DNA from: Gnetum montanum
Taxonomy: Eukaryota > Streptophyta > Gnetopsida > Gnetales > Gnetaceae
Direction of reading: 5' to 3'
Assembly: GCA_015680685.1 (NCBI GenBank)
Contig: MNCI01006679.1
Location: 66,034 to 130,033 of the forward strand
DNA length: 64,000 bases
Positions within the stretch are counted from its first letter, which is position 1. Each line of letters starts with the position of its first letter. The position numbers and the translations under genes were made by a program. Shown piece by piece: positions 59,310-64,000 of this stretch. The notes under the pieces are model-generated. The model worked only from the letters and a program-made list of their open reading frames with translations, had not been told where the DNA came from and ran no database searches.

Positions 59310-59358
59310 TTTAAGGAGGAGGGGGAAGTGGGGGTAGGGAGATGGGATGTGGGGGAAG
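59310..59358 (+). promoter_or_regulatory. Long polypurine tract before C repeat
   Basis: Purine-dominated run with repeated GGGGG blocks lying directly upstream of the second 2.7-kb repeat. Supports reading that repeat as the 3' LTR of C. Confidence 0.6.
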
Positions 59359-59371
59359 CGGCACGAAGAAA

Positions 59372-62051
59372 TGTTTTCACATCTTCACCATGGTTATGGA
59401 GTAGTGATGATTCTTGGAAGGCTTTTAAAATAATAAAGTTATGATACTTTGGTTTCATAAAATACATATTTGAAGCTATCCCAATATCAACTGTAAGAAA
59501 AGGTATTAAGGGTAATGTTCCAAACCAATGTTAGAGGAGATTAAGATATATAAGTGAGGGATGTATTCAAGCTAGGTATATTATATGGTAAATATTAGGA
59601 AGATATTTAATAAATTTAAAAATAAAACTCAAAATTCCCAACAATGGTGTCTATTAAAATACTCAAGTTTCTAGAAATAGTAGCCATGTCATGGTGCCTG
59701 GTACTGGTTTGGATTATCAACATTGAATGGTCTCCAATGACACAAGCTTTCAAGATCAAACCTTTTTTTTTTACTAGAAGGTAATGTGGCAAACATAGCC
59801 CAAAACATGGCTAGATCCATAGCCAAAAATGTAGTAGCTAACCATATGCTTTACAGACATGCCAGAGGATTATCCCATGTAATATGCCCTTGCCTATTTC
59901 ACTTGCAACGATGGCTGCATCTAAACTAATGAGGTCACGAAATGAGCACTACAATGAGTGTGAGCCAAGAAAATGAGTATTTCTAGTAGTTCTAGAACTA
60001 CCAAGGCATAACATAGCAATCTATAGAAATTCTTACCTCTTCATATTGAGCACATGGATGATCTACAACACATGGAAGAAGTAGAGATGGAAATGATAGT
60101 CACACTAACTGTAAGCAACTCCAGTGCAGAATACCATGGTGACCAAAAACATGATCATGAAAGCCTATCACACAAAGATCTAGGAACATCCACTAAGAAA
60201 GAAGGTATGTAGAACACAGTAGTTAGCACATGGTGGTCATGAAACCTCATTTTACCAAGATCATGTTTGTAATTCCATAATTGGACATAACAAGCATAGG
60301 GAAGTGTACATGGCTTAAAATTTTGGCAAACTCATGGGATGCAACGTGTGATTGTAGGGTTGATGCCCTGCCCCCAAAATTTCTCAAACACAATATGGTT
60401 TCTAATAGTTTTATTACTTGACATATTTTTAACCACATAAAATATCATATAAAATTTAAATTAAAGACCCTGTTATGAGAAGAAGCTAATTTTGACATAA
60501 CATCTTTGATACTAAGGGGTATCATAATTTCATTCTATATGATATATTATCTAAAGGTTATAAAGAAGAGGTTTAATAGAAATTTGATAAACATACCTCT
60601 ATCCTCTACAATATTGACACTCGACATGGGAAGTTATAACCTCCAATGAAAGCTATAACTTGTTTTCCTTGATATTTGTGGAGTTGTGATTACCAAGAGG
60701 AAACTTGTGAGCTATGGCATATATTTTTCTAATTGTTGGAACCTCCCATGGTAATTACTATAATATTTATTACCAAGAAAAAACTTGGCAACCATAGCTT
60801 AAATTTCTAATAACTTCCTTGAAAAGTCATAACCTTTAGGGTAGTTATGAATTAATACCCATAAATATTTGTGAAACCCTTGACCTTTCATGATTATTGT
60901 AACTACAAAAAACCAACTATAAAAAAGGAAGAATTTGGAAAGACAATTGAAGATTATTTGTAAGATGGCTTGATAAAGACATCAATTTGGCTATATTTTT
61001 TTAATCTTGTGAGTTCATTTCTTCTCATTTTGTTATAGTCACTTAGCTAATGGTTTAGATAGTGTTGTGCTTGGCATTTAATTTTGGGATTTATCCTAGG
61101 ATTACTTTTATAGCTCTATTTTTGTGCAATATTAGACTCCTATTAAGTGTTTCCATAGAAGAGCTTATGTTTTTGAAAATCCTCAAGAGCAATTTAATTG
61201 TAATGTCTTAAAGAAGTTTTTTGTTTTGAGAATAGAGAATATGGGAAATTCTTTGGTATTTTGAGATGATTGAAATAACTTCATTGTTTTAAAGTGTATT
61301 GCCTTAGTATTTCAATCAAGAAATTATTAAATTTTTGAAGGCTCTATTGAATATAATCTTTGATAACTATTAACTAGCCAAAATAGAAACTCGTACTTTG
61401 TCATTTATGTAGTAATTTTTGGTAGTATAATAAGATTATCTTTATGAAATTGCTTGTTGGACATAGAAGGTTTGGACAATACATAGTTATTAAATTAGAA
61501 ATAAATTTATTGTGGAGTGTTTCCTGATGTAAATTTATCTTGCTTAAATATTTGAGATTTGATGTAAATCTACTTTCTTTTCTTTCTCTTTCTAAGTCCA
61601 CTGAATCTTGCTCTATTTCTAGTTTGGTTGTGGAACTTTCTCTCTAGGGGAAATTATTACTAGATTGGCAAAATTGTGCTCAAAATTTTTTGCAAAATTT
61701 TATTTGTTACAAGTATCATACTATAAGGACCATATAGACTAAGTGATTGAACAAAATAGAAATCTCCAACTACTCACAGTATTTGACAAATATGGCTAAA
61801 TCTCTTTTATGAAAGCCAATTACAGTTATATACAAAACCCAACAATTTCAATATGCACAATAAAAAACACATAGTCGCATTTAGTTTGTTTCATAACTAC
61901 TAAGTTTATTTGGAGGTATCCAGGCCTTGGTGTTGCAAGAGATTAGTAATCACCTAAATCCTGTTTGAAGAACACCTTCAATCTTGTGACTTCCAAAGTT
62001 ACGAGACTATGAGGCCACCCCACTATTGATAATTCGGTCCAAAACAATTAC
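59372..62051 (+). mobile_element. Long terminal repeat of element C, copy 2
   Basis: Starts TGTTTTCACATC and aligns with 45860-48586 over 2.7 kb. The TATA region is at about 60917 (CTATAAAAAAGG), with a short deletion after it relative to copy 1. Same ~90-bp subrepeats upstream. Confidence 0.6.
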
Positions 62052-62149
62052 CAATAGTATCCAAGGATTGATCAAAGATAGAAAATTTTAACATACATTA
62101 TACTACTACTAAAATATAATGTCCAAGAAATGTTCACAATCATGGGAGA

Positions 62150-62950
62150 CTCTACATACCAAGGATGGAAATTTTGTACACTTGAGAAATGCAAGACCCA
62201 CCACCAACAATTAACATCTTAGAATTGAGAATTTTCATTGGCATCCCTTGGATCATGGGTTTTTGAGGGACCATGAAATCAAAAACTTCACAGATAAGCT
62301 CTCCTCTACATGTTGCTTCTATGGCTCATTTTTAAGGATCAAATGCCATGATGTCATTTGGTGCAACAATAGAAGATAAGGGGTGCTAATACTTAATTAT
62401 CCATGGTGCATCTATATGTTGTGTTATGTTTGACATACCATTGTGCTTCTATAGCCTCTACCTACATGCAGATTGCATCTCTCTAAATGAGAGCCAATTC
62501 ATCAAACATTTGCCATGCACTCTACACATTGCCACATTTAATATACATATTAATGAGAGCATTATCTATGTGAAAATTAGAGTTGAAACCCATGTCTCTA
62601 ACATTGCAATGTAAATTTCTTTAGGAAACCACATTTAAATAATCTAAAATCACAACGATGAATGTGAATTTGGAGGGTTTCACAAAGGAATTAGTCACAT
62701 GGTAAAGATGAGTTACAAACCTTTTGCTAGCACCAATGATAATGTAAACTTGGTCTTCAACAATGGATTCGCCAAATAGTTGTCTCTACCATGCTGGATG
62801 ATCTGAGCAAAGACACATTCAAATAATGTTAGATGGATACCTTCTTCATTGTAGATTGTGTGTGTTTGAATCATCATTTTTAGCCATCTATCATTTACTC
62901 TAAAGAGTTTTGCCATACTTTTGTTGGAGTTCATGGCACAGTGCTAGAGT
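62150..62950 (-). pseudogene. Pentatricopeptide-repeat (PPR) protein fragment
   Basis: On the minus strand a PPR-type frame can be read with stops. The clearest part, about 62610-62480, reads LHCNVRDMGFNSNFHIDNAL, INMYIKCGNV and SAWQMFDEL, the typical end and start of successive PLS-type PPR motifs (NALI-MY-KCG---A--VFD-M). KPSKFTFIVVILDYLNVV precedes it, matching the KP--FTF--VL-AC block. An upstream stretch (62934-62713) with EGIHLTLFECVFAQIIQHG may be an earlier repeat. PPR proteins bind organellar RNA. This is a dead copy and the only host-type gene I can name in the window. Confidence 0.6.
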
Positions 62951-63339
62951 TTTGGAGGAGGTTTCCATCATTAATGATGGTGATGAAAATGGTGCTAAAG
63001 TTGCTGAGGATTAGTTATGGAATCTGGTCTAGCTAGATCAATTTGAAATCGATTCTTATAGACACAACATGTTTTTCCACCAACTATAGGTTTGACTATT
63101 GGATCAATGTATCAAGAAAATGGAATTATACTCGTAATTTAGATAGTTTGAGCACTTGTAAATTAATTTTATTTTTTCACATGCTATTCGTTATGTTGGT
63201 TATGCACATATCCTGGAATAATTCATAATTTTATCACTTCAGGGATGGATAATATATATTTTTCCATTCTTTAAACATGCTACTTTAGATTATTGTAAGG
63301 GCCTATCATTTATTTTTGGCTCAAGACACCTGGCCACCA
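62951..63339. other. No gene recognised
   Basis: AT-rich spacer between the PPR fragment and a third C-type repeat. Confidence 0.3.
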
Positions 63340-64000
63340 TAACTTATACTTTTATAGTTGTAACTTCCTATGATAGTTACAATTACATCTACATGATATT
63401 TGTTATTAAGAAAACACTTAGCAACCATAGCTCAAGATTTTAATAACTTCCTATGAAATTTATAATGTCTTAGGGTGGTTATGAATTAATCCCCTAGATA
63501 TTTGTAACCCACCTCAACTTTTCATGATGATTGTAACTACCCTAAAGTCACTATAAAAGGGGCTTTAAGGGTAGATTGAATAGGGGGGATTGGATATAAG
63601 ATACTTAGAAGCAACTTGGAAGAATATTGAAGATTTCTTGTAAAGCATGGCTTAGTAAAGACATCAATTTAGCTACTTTTCTGTAATCTTATGAGTTCAT
63701 TTCTTTCCATTTTTTTTAGTTAGTTAATTAATGGTTTAGATAGTATCATGCTTGACATTTAATTTTGGGATTTTTCTAGGTTTCGTTTATAGCTGTGTTT
63801 TTGTGCAATATTAGACTTCTATTAAGTTTTGTCAAATAAAAGCTTATGTTGTAGAAATAATCTTGAGCAATTTAATAGAAATTGCCTATTTGAGTTTAGG
63901 AAATCTAAAAAATCTTTGATACTTTGAGATAATTGAAATAACTTCTTTATTTTCAAAGTTTATTGCCTTAATATTGTAATCTTGAAATTGTCAAATTTTT
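63340..64000 (+). mobile_element. Third copy of C-type long repeat, partial
   Basis: Aligns with the TATA-containing middle of the C repeat (about 47220-47880 and 60740-61340). It has an intact-looking TATA context (CTATAAAAGGGGC, 63551-63563) and the subrepeats upstream. It runs off the right edge. Confidence 0.6.

Noticed and set aside
1-64000. tRNA, rRNA, organelle insertions or a CRISPR array
   Set aside because: No cloverleaf-like blocks, rRNA signatures or organelle gene runs were noticed when reading both strands. A dedicated search would be needed to exclude short ones.

Overview
This window looks like intergenic DNA from a land plant with a large, old, repeat-filled nuclear genome. 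Conifer or another gymnosperm is my inference; the species cannot be read from the sequence. Almost everything recognisable is decayed LTR retrotransposon. Lineages seen are Ty3/gypsy (a Tat-type element with a second, archaeal-type RNase H; Athila-like elements with a TGGCACCGTTGTC primer site; a classical gag-pol element) and Ty1/copia. One pentatricopeptide-repeat (PPR) gene fragment is also present. I see no intact protein gene, no rRNA or tRNA gene and no CRISPR array. Reading frames are broken mostly by TAG, TAA and TGA codons one transition away from sense, as expected for old methylated repeats.

Layout. 1-8923: minus-strand Ty3/gypsy element E (integrase, RNase H, RT, protease, gag, long leader, PBS, 5' LTR). 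Its leader holds an opposite-strand multi-exon gene remnant. E sits inside the 5' LTR of a plus-strand non-autonomous element F (8924-12903). 13915-14640: remnant gypsy RT. 15497-17279: 3' end of one copia-like element, PPT, an LTR and a PBS. 17817-20654: 5'-truncated copia element with RT, RNase H and 3' LTR. 20880-23420: large coiled-coil pseudogene.

24304-45726: Tat element A1. Its 5' LTR is split by Athila-like element B (25198-34006), which is an LTR-internal-LTR-internal tandem. A1 continues from 34007 with an antisense multi-exon gene, 30-bp hairpin repeats, RT-RH-aRH-integrase, more repeats, PPT and 3' LTR. A 5-bp repeat (TGGTG) flanks A1, and a reading frame appears to continue across the insertion.

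45860-62051: element C, with 2.7-kb terminal repeats and a gag. It contains A2 (a second Tat copy without pol) and D (a minus-strand Athila-like fragment). 62150-62950: PPR pseudogene. 63340-64000: part of a third C terminal repeat.

The most interesting object is the antisense gene inside the Tat elements, present in A1 and A2. It has its own TATA box, good GT-AG introns, an acidic repeat exon, a domain resembling the extra ORFs of plant retroelements, and one exon that resembles an FCP1/NLI-interacting-factor-like phosphatase with its catalytic Asp motif lost in both copies. Next to it lie 30-bp repeats whose short inverted repeat covaries (GGTC/GACC versus AGTC/GACT), and a family of GCTACGCTATG-type palindromes spread through LTRs and introns.
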